In this document: positions 14,771 through 16,211 of the stretch, in pieces
How the letters are laid out: each line of letters starts with the position of its first letter
Position numbering within the stretch: position 1 is the stretch's first letter
DNA from: JAURVT01 sp049059935
Lineage (GTDB): Bacteria > Actinomycetota > Actinomycetes > Propionibacteriales > Nocardioidaceae
Assembly: GCF_049059935.1 (NCBI RefSeq)
Contig: NZ_JBMGQR010000088.1
Location: forward strand, 1 to 16,211
Direction of reading: 5' to 3'
Length of the DNA: 16,211 nucleotides
Made by a program: the position numbers and the translations under genes
The notes under the pieces: generated by a model
Databases searched by the model: none
Seen by the model: only the letters and a program-made list of their open reading frames with translations
What the model was told of the DNA's origin: nothing

Positions 14771-15402
14771 GTGCCCTCACCGCCGGTGGTGGTGCCGCGT
14801 CGGCGGTACCGGCGCAAGGCGACCGGGGCAGTCAGCGCGGCAGCGGCGACGAACAGGAGACCTGAGCCGACCCAGATGCCGGTGGTGTACGCCGAGTTGT
14901 CCGGCGCCGGTGAGGCTGTCGCGGAGTCACCAGATGCAGAGCTGGCGACGGTGGGGGAGGGGGGAGTCGCCGTCGGCGCGATGGTGGGCGACCTTGGCGC
15001 TGGCGCCGGTGCGGGTGCCTGGGCGACCGGGTCCGTGGACGAGAAGGTGAAGGTTCCCGAGATTGCGTGCCCGTCGGACGACACTACCCGCCAGGTGACG
15101 TCATACCGGCCTGGCTCAAGCGTCGCAGGCAGGGGCCGGGTGACCAAGGTTCCCTCGGTGCTGGCTTGTGCGGCGGGAAGGTCGACTCCTGCGGTGGAGA
15201 CGGCGACGGTCGGCGCGGTGGGCACGACCTCCTCGCTGAATCGCAGGCGGATCTCCGTGGGGGCGGTATCGATGGTGGAGTCGGCGGCGGGGGAGGAGGA
15301 GACCAGTGAGTCGTGGGCTGATGCGGTGGGAGCAGGAACCAGCAGGAGGATCGCGGTAGCGACGGCTCCGACCAGCGCCCACCGGTGGGTGGGGACAGGC
15401 AT
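14767..15402 (-). CDS. copC: CopC-domain copper-binding protein with C-terminal membrane anchor
   Basis: A 211-residue protein with signal peptide (1 to about 26, PTASA), CopC domain (27 to about 125), a Pro/Ala-rich linker and a membrane anchor (about 176-196) with a basic end. The mature N-terminus would be His-Asp (ASA|HDSLVSSSP), which gives the amino-terminal copper ligand. The acidic pair in RLRFSEEVVP and the inner His in SSDGHAISG complete the usual site. ATG 15402 is chosen because GGAG lies 6 bases upstream and the signal peptide begins at once; the longer open frame to 16101 overlaps the preceding gene. It is the upstream member of a tandem copC pair. Confidence 0.9.
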   Translation of the reverse strand: MPVPTHRWALVGAVATAILLLVPAPTASAHDSLVSSSPAADSTIDTAPTEIRLRFSEEVVPTAPTVAVSTAGVDLPAAQASTEGTLVTRPLPATLEPGRYDVTWRVVSSDGHAISGTFTFSSTDPVAQAPAPAPAPRSPTIAPTATPPSPTVASSASGDSATASPAPDNSAYTTGIWVGSGLLFVAAAALTAPVALRRYRRRGTTTGGEGT

Positions 15403-15458
15403 GCAGAACTCCGGGATGGCCGCGCAGGACGCAGCCGGACGTTGGGTGGCCAGGGGTG

Positions 15459-16127
15459 TTAGGTACCGCGCAGCGTCGGCGGCGCCCGCGTGGACCACGC
15501 GGATGCAGCGATCGCACCAGGGGCCCTGAGGGCCCACCGCGTGGGCAGCGAGGGCCTGGGCATCGCGGGGGGCGGAACCGGGTCGCTCGTGCGTACGAGA
15601 CGAGTTGCTGCGCACAGCGTGTGCTCTGCCAAGGAGCTGTTGTCGACCCGGACCACTCCGATGGACAGGGCGGCAATGGCCAGGTGCCAAACGGTGACGC
15701 CGACCTCGGCATTCAGCTGCCCGGACTCGGTGACCACGCACCACAGATGGAACAGGCCTTGGCCCACTAGCGCAGCTGCCAGCACGACGCTGAGACCTCG
15801 CCCCGGGCGCCGACGGCGATACAGCAGGGGGAGGAGCACCGACCAGGCCGGTCCGACGAGCCACGCGGCCGACCCGGGCAGTGACATCAGGAGCAGTGCG
15901 CTTGTCGACAGTGCGGCCATCGCGCCCCCAGCGATGAGCGCGCGACATTGCCGCTGGGCTGGGCCGGGTTCGCGCACCAGCGGCTGTGTCGTGACGGTGG
16001 TCGAGGCAGCGTCCTCGTGACGGCCGGCAGGTAGTTCTGTCCAGCCCTCTGCCCTCACCGGGGCGCCGCAGCCATTGGACGGTTCGATGACGCGAGCGCA
16101 ACGGCGTGGAGGTCGTCTTGGCAGCAT
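15459..16127 (-). CDS. Unrecognised polytopic membrane protein in the copper/cytochrome operon
   Basis: A 222-residue protein with a hydrophilic N-terminus (1-60) and about four hydrophobic segments (around 65-90, 92-102, 113-135 and 143-160), then a Pro/Arg-rich tail. A His in GLFHLWCVV and another in TVWHLAIAAL lie in or beside membrane helices. The pattern recalls the small membrane proteins often found beside copC genes in actinobacteria, but I cannot name a family. ATG 16127 lies 11 bases after the ccsB stop and is used here. The GTG at 16058 and an ATG at GGAMAAL, which has a better GGGGG ribosome site, are alternatives. It ends 56 bases before copC. Confidence 0.6.
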   Translation of the reverse strand: MLPRRPPRRCARVIEPSNGCGAPVRAEGWTELPAGRHEDAASTTVTTQPLVREPGPAQRQCRALIAGGAMAALSTSALLLMSLPGSAAWLVGPAWSVLLPLLYRRRRPGRGLSVVLAAALVGQGLFHLWCVVTESGQLNAEVGVTVWHLAIAALSIGVVRVDNSSLAEHTLCAATRLVRTSDPVPPPAMPRPSLPTRWALRAPGAIAASAWSTRAPPTLRGT

Positions 16128-16138
16128 CGATCGTCGCC

Positions 16139-16211
16139 CTACTTGGAGTAGGAGTGCAGGCCGGGGACGAAGAGGTTGACGCCGACGTAGTTGAACATGA
16201 AGGTGGCGAAG
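16139..16211 (-). CDS. ccsB: CcsB (CcsA/ResC) cytochrome c biogenesis protein, C-terminal end only
   Basis: Only the last 23 codons and the stop (TAG, 16139-16141) lie in the window; the gene continues past the right edge. The end, FNYVGVNLFVPGLHSYSK, has the FN-x-x-GVN-x-x-x-x-GLHSY pattern that closes CcsB/ResC proteins, the heme-handling partner of ResB in System II. It is the first visible gene of the operon that runs to ccdA. Since so little is present, the call rests on this motif alone. Confidence 0.8.
   Translation of the reverse strand, partial: FATFMFNYVGVNLFVPGLHSYSK

Noticed and set aside
15403..16101. Extended N-terminus for copC, reading up to 16101
   Set aside because: The extension overlaps the membrane protein gene; ATG 15402 has a ribosome site and starts a proper signal peptide.

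Overview
The window is high-GC DNA with dense, often overlapping genes, GTG starts and a GC-rich third codon position. The gene content (TIGR02960-type ECF sigma factor, DUF3152 protein, CmtR-type repressor, BlaI/M56 pair, System II cytochrome c maturation genes) points to an actinobacterium. A Nocardioidaceae-like host is a guess, not something the sequence proves. No rRNA, tRNA, CRISPR array, insertion sequence or integrase was seen.

Layout. Bases 1-2380 form a decayed block: a frameshifted SRPBCC/AHSA1-type gene (minus), a frameshifted ECF sigma factor with a SnoaL-like tail (plus), and scraps of other genes with no intact reading frame. From 2381 on, every gene I recognise is intact. resB (minus) is transcribed away from a DUF3152 metzincin-like protein and a 34-residue membrane protein (plus). 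A secreted coiled-coil M23 endopeptidase (minus) is transcribed away from a BlaI-type repressor and an M56 membrane metalloprotease (plus). Both divergent promoter regions carry the same dyad, TCTAC-N5-GTAGA, so I propose that BlaI controls itself and the resB/DUF3152 promoters, with M56 as the likely inactivating protease.

Bases 7980-10392 hold a cadmium/lead-type detoxification operon: a CmtR-like ArsR sensor with Cys57, Cys61 and Cys102, read from what looks like a leaderless GTG inside a perfect 9+9 dyad, followed by a CtpG-like P1B ATPase with an SPC metal motif and a Cys/His-rich tail in place of an HMA domain.

Bases 10736-16211 are one minus-strand operon that enters from the right edge: ccsB (only its end is present), an unrecognised membrane protein, two copC-like genes, a TlpA-like thioredoxin lipoprotein, lspA, lnt and ccdA. 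The last six genes overlap one another by 4 or 8 bases. The operon joins extracytoplasmic copper binding (CopC), thiol reduction (CcdA to TlpA), System II heme handling (CcsB) and the two enzymes that process and N-acylate a lipoprotein such as this TlpA. I infer a self-contained envelope module for copper handling and cytochrome maturation. Its ResB partner is not in the operon; the only ResB in the window lies 12 kb away, under the putative BlaI site.
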